A stretch of DNA of 64,000 bases. Source: Macrosoma leucophasiata. Taxonomy: Eukaryota; Arthropoda; Insecta; Lepidoptera; Hedylidae. The notes below the pieces were generated by a model. The model was given only the letters and a program-made list of their open reading frames with translations. It was not told the origin of the DNA and did not search any database. Positions 22,788-33,100 of this stretch are shown here, piece by piece. The stretch spans positions 8,219,001-8,283,000 of the forward strand of contig JAWQUS010000020.1 of the NCBI GenBank assembly GCA_036365455.1, given 5' to 3'. Numbering within the stretch: position 1 is the first letter of the stretch; each line of letters starts with the position of its first letter. Position numbers and translations under genes: made by a program.

Positions 22788-25172
22788 TCAAGCATCACAT
22801 AAAAACTACCGGTCCGATTACAATGCCGATACAAACCCATACAAACCCATTACCTAATATACTTGCCGCTAAATGGTAGTGTTCAGCACTATCGTGTTCC
22901 GGTCAGGTGGTAATGTACGGCCCTGTAATTTCCGGCACAGAGGCATAACACCCTTAGGCCTCAGGAGTGGTAACGCATCTGCATTTTGACCTTGGTCTTT
23001 GTGTGGGTGTCTATAGGCTGCAGTCATCACTTAACATCAATGTGAACTGCATGCTTGTTTGCCACTTCAATTACATAAAAAAAAAATGAAACTTGGTATG
23101 ATTATACTTTAACTTTTGGCGCACAACACTAAGTACTTTTTATCCCGGAAAAATTTCTGTTTGTCTGTGTGTTTGTGCACGCTAATATCAGAAACGGCTT
23201 GTTCGTATTTGCGGTTCTCACTACAATATTGTGGTAAGTTTCACTTAACATTTAGTGTTTGTTTCATGTGAATCGGTGCAGAAATAAAAAAGTTATGTCA
23301 ATTTAAAGAATCATATCGATCTTAATCTTAGTTCTATCTTTTAGGGGGTTTCGTACCTTAAAGATAAAAACGGACCCTACGGATTACTTACTAATCCTCC
23401 GCTGTCTGTCTGTCTATCCGTCCGTCCGTCTGTCTGTCACCAGCCTGTATCTCATAAATAGTGATAGCTAGAAAGCTAACATTTTCACAAATTATGTATT
23501 TCTGATACCGCTATAAAGACAGAATTAGTTACTAAAAATAAGAAAATGAAAATGTTAAGGGGTCCAAGGGGGCATACAATAAACGTGTTTTTTTCGTATA
23601 TTTTTTGCTCGATAATAATAACGGTAGCAAGTGGACGCTTAAAATTTTTACAGAATTTTTAGGTCTTATGTTGTACCTTCCATAATAAATCTATACATCT
23701 TTACATACATACATACGTACTGCATATAAATAAAATTGGAGTGTCTGTTTGTAATATTAAAATAACCGGTACCTAACCGGTAAATAATATACACGGTACA
23801 TATACCAAAACAACATTTTTTTACTATTTTTGCCTGACTGTCTGTCTGTCTGTTTGGCGGGGTTAATCTTGGGAACGGCTTTACCGATTTTGACGGGACT
23901 TTCACTAGCAGATAGCCGATGTGATAAGGAGTAACTTAGGCTACTTTTATCTCCATGCATCCATACATACATACATATTTATTTATTTAAACTTTATTGC
24001 CACAATATAATACATGATGACAAATGGCGAACTTAACGCTAAAAGCGCTCTTTTCCAGTTAACCATCGGGAGTCTAGAGAGCTATCTGAGCGACCCAACA
24101 GTTATGGAAAAAAAATTACATACATACCTACATACAAATAAGTAGAATTAGAGTGTATCCGACTTTGACGGGACTTCCATGGGTTGGTAGACTAGGTAGC
24201 TGATGTAATAAGGAGTAACTTGGCTACTTTTATCTCCATACATCCATACATACATACCTACATACGAATAAGTAGAATTGGTGTATCCGACTTTGACGGG
24301 ACTTCCACGGGTAGGTAGCTGATGTAATAAGGAGTTACTTAGGCTACTTTTATCTCCATACATCCATACATATATACATACAAATAAGTAGAATTGGAGT
24401 GTATCCGACTTTGACAAACATACATTCATACATACCTACATACAAATAAATAGAATTTGAGTGTCTCCGATTTTGACGGGACTTTCACTGGCAGATAGCT
24501 GTTGTGATAAGGAATAACTTAGGCTACTTTTATCTCCATACATACATACATTACCTACATACAAATAAATAGAATTTGAGTGTCTCGGCAACTTTTATCT
24601 CCATACAACTATACATACATACAAATAAATAGAATTTGAGTGTCTCCGATTTTTACGGGACTATCACTGGCAGATAGCTGATGTAATAAGGAGTAACTTA
24701 GGCTACTTTTATTCTAGCTGCGCCCACGAGTTCGTCCAGGTAGATATTGAACAATCATATTTTTTCTCACGTGGACGAAGTCGCGGGCACAGCTAGTTTG
24801 AAATAAATATTCGAAGTTTGAAGCAACCATTGTACTACCAAATAATATTTATCGAACCTGCGACGAAGCTGTCGTCACATGCCGCTGAACCTACTGGGTC
24901 GTCATTGATAGAGTGGTTAACATATTCGTATCCACCTTCACTGTTATACAGAATATTATTTGCTTTCAGATAATAAGGATATTTACCGCGGACATCCTTC
25001 GTTCGAGAAACTAGCTAAACGTTTGAGATGGATGCTACTAGGTGTGAATCGGCATCACATCACCAATGTACCAAATCTCTCCGAAAAGGGCTGGTTCCAA
25101 TATTCAAATAAGGCGTGGGAAACTATCAGAAAATGCCAGTTCTTTATAGAATATGAGCGGTTTTTGCCATGA
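17059..25172 (+). CDS. SMG9: SMG9, nonsense-mediated mRNA decay factor (eight exons)
   Basis: Exons: 17059-17094, 17237-17450, 18261-18395, 18590-18859, 19223-19439, 20033-20218, 21645-21811 and 24970-25172. All borders are GT-AG and every phase joins; the CDS is 1428 nt, 475 residues. SMG9 binds SMG8 and the kinase SMG1 and restrains UPF1 phosphorylation. The short basic N-terminus (MADKKKKVFVPK) leads into a charged, disordered region. Exon 4 opens with the P-loop-like GTQGVGKS, followed by IDMYVTTDRIILLDCQ, CHVLIAVQDWFTDYNF, YLQTAEMLKPS, and a C-terminus with YRGHPSFEKL, EKGWFQYSNKAWETIRK and EYERFLP, all in the order seen in animal SMG9. The length is close to that of known orthologues. 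Introns 2, 4, 6 and 7 hold SINEs and family C copies; the last spans 3.2 kb and includes a tandem array. The gene is intact. Confidence 0.95.
17512..17793 (+). repeat. retroposon family C, near full length
   Basis: This is a good reference copy. It begins TGGTGGTAGAGCTCCAGTG with a GAGCTCC/GGAGTTC stem, includes TATCGTGTTCCGGTCAGGTG and ends CTTCCATTACATAAAAAAA, an A-tail that sets the sense strand. It sits in SMG9 intron 2. Confidence 0.8.
19044..19185 (-). repeat. retroposon family C, partial and diverged
   Basis: Minus-strand 5' part in SMG9 intron 4, ending GGCCTCGAGCTCCGTCCCTGG on the plus strand. Confidence 0.6.
20345..20582 (+). repeat. tRNA-headed SINE family B
   Basis: The head GACGACCCGGATGTTCCAGC, with box B GGGTTCGATCCCCGC, is followed by ACAAATATCTGTATATTTGT, TGTATGTGTACAACGGCA and ACGACACAGGTTTATA. 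It ends in AGCGTATTTTATT. In SMG9 intron 6. Confidence 0.8.
20834..21140 (+). repeat. tRNA-headed SINE family A
   Basis: Complete copy. Head GCCTCAGTAGCCTAGTGGTA, box B GGGTTCGACCCC, body with CAGTACCTCGGAGTTTGG and AACGTAACCGGCGAATCG, end GGGATTACAGGCGTGAAGTT. In SMG9 intron 6. Confidence 0.85.
21359..21616 (-). repeat. retroposon family C
   Basis: Minus-strand copy just upstream of SMG9 exon 7, truncated at its 5' end near GCGAGCTCC, 29 bp before the splice acceptor. Confidence 0.75.
21925..22000 (+). repeat. RTE-like LINE 3' end fragment
   Basis: GTGTCAGGACCGGGATATTTGGC and GGAACTGGCGTGATGATACA match the C-terminal end of the LINE fragments at 33870-34190 and 49265-49435. Confidence 0.55.
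22327..22577 (+). repeat. retroposon family C
   Basis: Nearly full copy in SMG9 intron 7, with an A-tail directly after GAACTGCATGCT. Confidence 0.75.
22628..23690 (+). repeat. unclassified dispersed repeat, copy 1, with a nested family C copy
   Basis: Matches 57888-58680 along its length, including AATACCAGGGGATGTTACTA, a TGTC-rich tract and GGGGGTTTCGTACCT. The present copy differs by a block at 22826-23084 that is a 5'-truncated family C copy. AATG repeats at both junctions (22822-22825, 23085-23088). Confidence 0.75.
23690..24713. repeat. tandem array with about 120-bp units
   Basis: Repeated units contain ACATACAAATAAGTAGAATT, GACGGGACTTCCA, TAGCTGATGTAATAAGGAGT and GGCTACTTTTATCTCCATAC. 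About six or seven units occur, some shortened (24350-24425, 24540-24605). A LINE-like tail (23975-24110) interrupts the array. It lies in SMG9 intron 7. Confidence 0.75.
24714..24796. mobile_element. short foldback element
   Basis: The ends CTAGCTGCGCCCACGAGTTC and GAAGTCGCGGGCACAGCTAG are near-inverse complements across 83 bp. The same terminal motif occurs alone at 37493-37523. Confidence 0.55.
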
Positions 25173-25360
25173 CATGAAATAAATCATTTCTACGATAGTG
25201 GTATTCGACATAGAGACGCCTATGAGACGTAGATAAAAGTGCAGGTGTTTCGTAAAATAAGTGAGAACTGTAATCAGAAGAACTTTATTGTACATAATGG
25301 TGTAATTTATAATTAGTAACAATGATATTGTAATTTACATTGCTGTTAGTTATTGAACTC

Positions 25361-25366
25361 AATAAA
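25361..25366 (+). terminator. SMG9 polyadenylation signal
   Basis: AATAAA 189 nt past the SMG9 stop. The convergent minus-strand gene ends at 25437, so the two 3' ends lie within about 100 bp of each other. Confidence 0.7.
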
Positions 25367-25389
25367 TATCGTTTCCCCTTAAAACAATG

Positions 25390-25395
25390 TTTAAT
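25390..25395 (-). terminator. candidate polyadenylation signal for the large minus exon
   Basis: ATTAAA about 42 nt past the stop. A standard AATAAA also exists at 25284-25289, which would make the transcript overlap the SMG9 3' UTR. Confidence 0.4.
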
Positions 25396-25436
25396 TTAAT
25401 TTTCATCATCAGATATTTGGAAAATTATAATACTAA

Positions 25437-27074
25437 CTACTGATAGACACTGTCTATTAACGGTTTCCGTCGTTGCTCCGGTGGTTTATAAGCGTGCTGG
25501 TACACGCTTGCCAATCTCCAATGTTCTGGATAACCAGTTGCATTAGCATCTCGCCAGATACTAAAAGGAGGAGCCAAAGTAGGTATCGTATAAGATTTCT
25601 TTGTATAAGGATGACGCATTTTAGGCATTTTAACACCTTTTGAATCATTGGAATTTACGCTTTGAACAGAATTTGGATTACCAGCTTTAAAAGCGAACTT
25701 GTAATCGTCCTTCGGTTTTGTATCTTGCGGCGATTTGGTGCCGTTGCAAGAAATACATTGTTTATGTTTTATGTTGTTGTTCGTTGAGTCGGAATCTTTA
25801 TTAGAACGCCTGGATATTTGAGATTCGTTTGGGGAACTTTGGTGCAATTTTCCTTGCGCTAAAGGTGTCTTTTCGTACGATTCCAAACTGTGACGGTTGC
25901 GGTTAATGTCATAGTTGTGACTTTTATTTTTATTGCTGTTGTTCCAAGCTTCTTTTATTGGGTGCAATTTGGCTGGTCGTGTGTCCTCGTGACTTAAATT
26001 TCTACTTGTATCACTGGGTGTGCCACATCCGTGTATGCCGTCGCATTGGTTCTTTTTATCTGATTGCGCCGAACTTTTCCTGCTTGAAGACCTTGATTTA
26101 TTGTTCTGATTGGTTGCATTATGTTGTGGGCAATATTGAACATCACACGAATCCTTTCGTTTTTCTTTTGTCATATCTTTCTCGAAATGAGGAACACTAT
26201 GATGTCCGACATCCTCTACTATGCGATTTTGATTAAAAATCGGATAAGAGTGGCCTATTGTTTCATGTATTTCCTCTTTAGGCGTATGCACCATTGTGAA
26301 AACGGCTGGTGCCTTAGATCCATTTGATCCATCTATATGTTTTGGTGGCCTCGGTTCTTGCTTAGGGTCATCAGGTCGAAAGTCCCAACAAATAGCCAAA
26401 TCCATTAACGATAGTGGTTTCGTATATTGACCTCCAAGATCTGGCCCAGATGTAGATGGACGTTGTTTACGTTCATCAGAATTAGTTTCGGTTTTCTTAG
26501 GGTCACACGTTTTTGGCCTGTGCACTCGCATTTTGGTGCAACACGTAGGCCCCGACGCGCCGTAACCTTTCCAACCTATGGCATAGGGCTTAACAATTAT
26601 ATCTGAATCCCTATGTTCTCCTACCTTTGTCATATTACGATATCCCAAAGTATCGGGTAAAGGCTGGTGTTCGAGGTTGTCAACGTGCATTTTTTTCGCA
26701 AAGTGAAAATTTTGTGTTACGTTCACGTAGGGCAATTTTGGTGTTCCACTTTTTTTCGTATATTTCATATTTTCATCCCTAGATTGTTGATCATCTTTTG
26801 CGTTTTCAGCAACTTTCCGCCAAAATTTATCAGTTGGATTTTCTTGTGGTCCGTGTATACGTTCGACGGCTTCTTTAACAAGCAGATCGTAGCTGTCGTG
26901 ACGGTTTTCTGGATTTGTCACGGATCCGGGGACGTAAGGGCCGTGCCCGTCTTCAGCAACTGGCGTTTTCTTTTCATTCAAACGTAGTGGGTCGTTATCT
27001 TTACTCTCTAAACCTTCTTGGTTTTCTCTTTCGTCGTCGATATTATCTGGATTTTCTTTACTTCTTTCTTGATC
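25437..27074 (-). CDS. large 3' coding exon, probable alternative C-terminus of the Flattop gene
   Basis: From a splice acceptor at 27075-27076 the frame runs 545 codons to the stop at 25437-25439. No ATG occurs in the first 100 codons, and an in-frame stop lies just upstream, so the exon must be spliced to something earlier. Flattop exon 3 ends in phase 0 with a good donor on the same strand, and joining gives ...NEQTFK-DQERSKENPDN..., about 681 residues in all. The protein is hydrophilic and rich in Asn, Ser, Lys and His, apparently disordered, with two denser blocks: WKGYGASGPTCCTKMRVHRP and a C-terminus PPFSIWRDANATGYPEHW followed by RLASVYQHAY. I do not recognise a family. A separate gene with an unseen first exon is the alternative. 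The 3' end faces SMG9. Confidence 0.7.
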   Translation of the reverse strand, partial: DQERSKENPDNIDDERENQEGLESKDNDPLRLNEKKTPVAEDGHGPYVPGSVTNPENRHDSYDLLVKEAVERIHGPQENPTDKFWRKVAENAKDDQQSRDENMKYTKKSGTPKLPYVNVTQNFHFAKKMHVDNLEHQPLPDTLGYRNMTKVGEHRDSDIIVKPYAIGWKGYGASGPTCCTKMRVHRPKTCDPKKTETNSDERKQRPSTSGPDLGGQYTKPLSLMDLAICWDFRPDDPKQEPRPPKHIDGSNGSKAPAVFTMVHTPKEEIHETIGHSYPIFNQNRIVEDVGHHSVPHFEKDMTKEKRKDSCDVQYCPQHNATNQNNKSRSSSRKSSAQSDKKNQCDGIHGCGTPSDTSRNLSHEDTRPAKLHPIKEAWNNSNKNKSHNYDINRNRHSLESYEKTPLAQGKLHQSSPNESQISRRSNKDSDSTNNNIKHKQCISCNGTKSPQDTKPKDDYKFAFKAGNPNSVQSVNSNDSKGVKMPKMRHPYTKKSYTIPTLAPPFSIWRDANATGYPEHWRLASVYQHAYKPPEQRRKPLIDSVYQ

Positions 27075-27160
27075 CTTATTTAATGTACAGACATGGAAAT
27101 TTTAAAGAAAAAATGGTACATATTAAATACAGGACAATTGATTAAAAAAATAAAATGTTC

Positions 27161-27166
27161 TTTATT
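27161..27166 (-). terminator. polyadenylation signal overlapping the short Flattop stop codon
   Basis: The minus strand reads TCA TAA TAAAG, so AATAAA begins inside the stop codon of the short terminal exon. That makes a very short 3' UTR possible. Confidence 0.55.
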
Positions 27167-30100
27167 ATGATTTTGCTGCTTTCTGTGTTTTCTTCTTGTG
27201 AATCGGGCATTGCGAGGGCTGAAATGAAAAAGAAATACCTAATATTAATCTCTGTGCAATTTTAATTTTAAATATTATGATGATACCTACGCCGTAGCCG
27301 TAGACTCGATTAAAAATCGATGTAAGTGTTTTTACTGTGATAACAGGCATGACGCATTTGATTGGTTTTGTAACTAAATTTGTATCTTACTGTGGATTCC
27401 GACATGGTTTGCTGATAGCAATGATTAGGCTCTTAGTCTAAGTGATTAGTCATATGAATGAAATTCGGATAGTAGCTTATATTTTAACGATATCTACCTA
27501 ACTAAAATTATTCACCGTTAAAATAGGTACTATTCGTCGAATTTGATAAAAATGAGTAATAAATTAGTATGAAATTGAGTTCTTTCATACTATCGAATAT
27601 TTTTTGACCGGGGAAAAAGCCTATCTATTCTCAAAATGCTGTTGCATTACCACCCGTGAGACCTAAGTTGTTTATAAAATCTAATGTAGTCTGTGATCGT
27701 TGTTACGGGTAGTTATAACTGAAAGTGAAGATAGAACCTCATTGAAAGAGACGTCGATAGTTTTTTAACGCTTCAATTAGGTATTCAGAGTGCTGCATAT
27801 TTATCTATAGCTTTATGCATATCGATGAAACCCTGAACAGGATAATGTGGGTAACACACCTTACGTACACTGAGGCAAGTGACTGAGTGACTGACTCGTC
27901 ACTCAGTCTCGTCGCTGAGTGACTCGTGTAATCCTAAATTTGCGCAAATTTAGGATTGCACGAGTCAACTATGGCAGTTGCACGATTTTGTACAAAAATT
28001 GTAGCCAAACATGTACGGTTTACTTGTGCAAAGTTAAATTTGTGCAGTAAAATTATAAGAAAATTACAAAGAAAATGATCACGTGTCAAATCAATTACTT
28101 ATCTTCATATGACTGTCTATATATTAGTCGAATTACGAAATTTTGTCGTGTGAACATTTTATCAGAAAAGCATGCAGGTGCGTTATCAATGTCAAAGATT
28201 AAATATTTCATTAACTACCTATGTGATCAGCAAATCTTTGATAAATTCAAAATATCTGTACTTAAAGCAGGTAGGGTTGGTGCTATTATTTTCTGACAAA
28301 AATATTCTTTTGAACAGTTTTCTCGTTACGCACTTTGATGCCTACTTACTTACTGTAAGTAAGTGTCTTCAATTTTATTTTACTTCAAGGATTATTCTTG
28401 ATTCTTATTTACAGTTTAAATATTTCACCGTTATATGACTTATTTACTAGTTTAAGACCATAATAATATTGCTGTAGGGTAGGTACTCCGAAAATCATTA
28501 TACAATTGCAGCAATATACGAGTACATACCTATCTATACTTAAATACTCTGTTTTTTTTATTAATTTAATGTTGGCCACCATTTATACTTAACTCTTCAT
28601 AGTTATGTTGCTTTTATTTAATACACAATTATTTATTTGAATAAAACTATTTTTACGGATTCAGCGCTCGTATACCTATTGAAACTAAAATCGGTTGATT
28701 TTTAATTATAGGTTTTTTTATGTTATGAAAGTGGCAAACAAGCATGCAGTTCACATTGATGTTAAATGATGATTGCAGCCTGTAGAAACCCACACAAGGA
28801 CCAGAGGTCCAAAATGACAACCACTTCTGAGGCCTAAGGTATTATGCCTCTGTGCCAAAAACTACAGCGCCGTACATTACCACTTGACCGGAACACGATA
28901 GTGCTGCACAAAATGAGGTAGTTATCGTTTTGCGGTAATGCGGAGCCTACGACCGAGAGCTCTCAATGGAGCTTTACCATTGGTAAAAATTATGAATGTG
29001 GTAAACGAACATGCAGTTTGCCATGGATGTTAAGTGAATATTTATTTTATGTAATGAAGGTGGCAAACAAGCTTGCAGTTCACATTGATGTTAAATGATG
29101 ATTGCAGCCTGTAGAAACCCACTCAAGGAAAGTGCAGAAGCGTTGCCACCCCTGAGACCTTAGTTGTTATGTCTCTGTGATAGTTGTTACGGGGCGATAC
29201 ATTAGCATTTGACCGGAATACTATAGCGCTGAACACTACCATTAAGCGGCAGATAGATTAGGTAATGCGGCGGTGCGTACGCCCTCGAGAAAATTAAGAA
29301 TTATTTTTACCTATCAGAAAATTAAGATTTTTTTTTAAGGTCTAGGATTCGTTGAATAATAAAGGCACTATCAGGGAATTTGCGGCTTAACCCCAAGGGG
29401 ACCTTATAGCCAGCCACAATAAAAACTAAACCTAATTGACTGATTTTGGGCATGTGGAGCGTTCCCTGACTGTACGAGTAGAGCTGCCTAGAATACTAGA
29501 ATCTGACGTGTCAGAAACTTAAATCTTTGCGTTTATGTACCAGTGCAATAGTAACTAGGAGATATCAACAAGTAGGTTGGTACCTTAATATGTCAGTCGA
29601 TCGCAGCTGAAAGCAATTCACTAGATAATTGGGCAATCTATTCAACGACATTTATTTGTTACTTTCAAAACCTACTCGTACTCTTTTTTTTCCTTTTGTA
29701 TTAAGCACACAACAAAAGAATGGTAGATTTCACAAAAAAATCGGCAGTCATAGATCATTGGTAGCACAAAAACTACTTTGAACAGTCCACAGATATAACT
29801 TTTTCAACAGTCTATGTTATGATTAGCTATCTGCTCACACGATTACGCTTTAGAGCACGCGCCAATCTAAAGAGGATGTGACGTATGGCGACACCGACTC
29901 ACTTTGAATGTCTGTTCGTTGGGAATTTCTTGCGAAGCCTCCTCCTTCTTGGTTTTGCCTCGTTTTCCACTGCGCATGCGTGCTGACGTAGCCGCTTTGG
30001 GTCTCTGCACTCGCAGATTTAGCCAATCCGAAAATCTGCTATCCGGGGGCTCCTTCGCCAATTCTTCCGCTAAACAAAGAAAATAACTTAAAACAAAGTG

Positions 30101-33100
30101 AATTAATAATTTACTTGTATTGGGGTACGTTATTAATAATATTACTTCGAAATCTTTAAGTATTCCGTGTAAGTTTACGATTTGCGTGTAAAATAAGTAT
30201 CAATAGAGGAACCATTGAGTTTTACTCCCAACATTCAAGCTTTTGACGCAACGTAACTCTGGCAAAATATTCGCAAAAAGTAAACTACTTCGTAACACGA
30301 TATTAAATGGAGCAGGAAGTATTTTTTCATGTGTGTTGACAAATAAACGAGCGTAGTTTTATGACTTCAGTTGAGACAATCAATATAGTTGTGTTGCGAA
30401 TTATCGTTTTACCTAACTTTAATACACGACCTATTTGTCTCATGTGAATGGCGTCCATAAATAAGCAGATACGTACCTTCTATTTGACAAATTGTAATAA
30501 TATTATGTTCACATATTAAGCGTTTTCAATAAGCTAAGACAATTCTTCTAAACTGTCCACATATTTTACCTGTAGTTATATAACGAAAGTGATGACTACA
30601 GACATCTACACAAAGATCTAAATGCAGAGGTGTTACCATCCTTGCGGCCTAAGTTGTTTTGCCTCTGCGATAGTTGTTACGAGGCCATAAATTACCATCT
30701 AACCGCAACACGATAGTGTTGAACACTACCTTAGGGCGGCAGATAAATTAGGTAAGATGGTGCCTACGCCCACGAGCTCCACTGGAGCCATATCATCAGT
30801 AAACCTATTGACCACCTTTAAATAATCGAAACCATTCTCCATCTAAACTTAAGAGCCCACGCAGACAGAGCGGTCAGAGTTTCGTGTTGTAGTTAGTGAC
30901 CGTTAATCGCTCAAGAGTTCACATAAGTGGTTTTGAACAGATTTTAGGGTTCCGTAGTTTAGCAATTTAGTTCCCCATCACCACAAGTCATTGATAAATA
31001 CGATATGTTAGACAAGCGCCAACAAATTAGTTGGTACCTCTTTAGTAGTAGTTATAAGTACTACTAGAAAACTGGCATTTTGCCTATATGGGCAGCGTTT
31101 ACTGCAGTCCATGTTGGTAAATCCGCCTGAATAGTAAATAGGTACAATCAAACTCTACCTTAATTACTCACCAACTTTCCTAGTGATTTTCCTCGGTAAG
31201 TCCCAAGTCCCAGTGTAGTGTCCGAAGCATTTTGAAGAACCTCGGGGCGCACCAGGTAGAAATCGTCCGTTTATGTCGCAAATCGGTTTCGGATTTGGCC
31301 GCATTTCCACGGGACGAGCTCTGGTTGGTGCCCATCGCGGGACCTGCCAGTTCCCGAGACGTTTCGCTGTTGTTTCTTTGTTGAACTGTGCAGTAAAAAC
31401 AGACATCTTTAAGTATAAGGTGCTCATTGCATCATTTGACATCTAAAAATATATAGATTAGTTTAACATTTACTTTCGCCAAATTGTATAGGTAATTGCA
31501 TTTTAATCAGTAATCTCGATTAAAATATATCGCTTATCTCTAATTACAAAAACATCCCAAAACGAATACATTAATTATGTAAGCATATCATTATTATTGT
31601 GTCAAATGGAAAATTCTGTATCGAAGGACATGCTTTCATCTACTTTAAGTACATCGACTTCTACGATTTAAGAAAGTCTATGCTTTTATATACAAGGTAC
31701 CTATATTTTCGGATCCAAAGTTACATATTACTGGTGGTAGAGCTCTAGTGACGGAGCTCGCGGGCGTAGGCTAGTACCACTTCCATAACATAAAAAAACA
31801 TAAACAAGACAAGTATTTGTTTTAGGCATCATGTGGTAGCTTTGGGACATCATAAATAAGTAATGGAGGACCCGAAGAGCATTGATTACGCGATGAAGGG
31901 TGGCACGTGCTTGTGGCGGTGACACGTGACTGCAGCATTCGGAATTAATGTTTAATAACATGGACTAGCTTGACTTTAAAATTATAGCGATGCTGGTGAG
32001 AAAGTTTTTTATAGAGATGTTATAGAAAATACGTTGACGTATTATTGGATGTTGCCCGCGCAATTTTTTGATTTTTAAATAAAAAATAATGGGCTATACG
32101 AGTATTCTTCCTCCGTTCAGTACTTAACCTGTTTAACAACACTAGCTAGCACTACCTTTAGGTACTACACAAAACTGCCATATTACTGGTTGCTGCCGGC
32201 GATCATGTCTAGTGATCTAGTGGTAGTGAGAAAAGTGGCGAATAGGTACCCAAGTCACCGCCCGCAAGTATGGCCCGATACGAACTTGATCGATATTTGT
32301 CGCAATATGCGTGGTGTGATTGTAACCCCCATTTACAGTATCAAGGTACTGTTAGTACAATATCGCAATTGTAAAATCTGTAAACGTCAATAAACAATTC
32401 AAATTTATCGCTTGCTTAGATAGGTACAACTCCAGATTGACAGTTCTCATTTGAATAATTCTACGGAACTACGTTCAGGACGTCGAGCGGCAAAATACTC
32501 CCACATAATTTATTTTACAATCGATTTTATGGAAATTTCACTGGATTGCCCATAAAACCTTGGTTACCGAAGATTATGCGAAATACTAGGTAAGTAATAT
32601 GGAAGTAATTGGAGTAACAAGCGTAAAATAAGTGGTTAAACTTATAACAATGTCCGCCCATCACATAACCCATTGAGCAGGTGTCAACTTACCCCCTGCT
32701 GAGCAGAGCGTCAAAATAATTATCCCTTTTCCAACGAAGGGTTGCAAATTGTTATTTGGCCCACACACACCCCCATTTGCATAAATGTAAATACCCGCAA
32801 TAATTTAGAATTATCTAGTCAAAAATATTGTTGAGTTTGCTTTATTGATTTAAATGCTTGTATGTTTATTGATCTGACTGAACTCAACAGACATCAATTT
32901 GATAAGTTTTATGCGGTATGTGGCTGTTTTGACTTTGCGAGGTAATTAACATAATTTAGGAAAACAGCAATATACGGCGAAGTGTTAATGAAATTGATAT
33001 CAACAGAGATACAAAGGCATTTGTGCCGTACTCTCATCTTAATGGTCAGGAACAAACATTCCTTAAAAACTATGGACCGCATTCATGGCAACTCAATAAA

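Noticed and set aside
23690..24713. CRISPR-like array
   Set aside because: Units are long, contiguous and in a eukaryotic intron; no spacers or cas genes.
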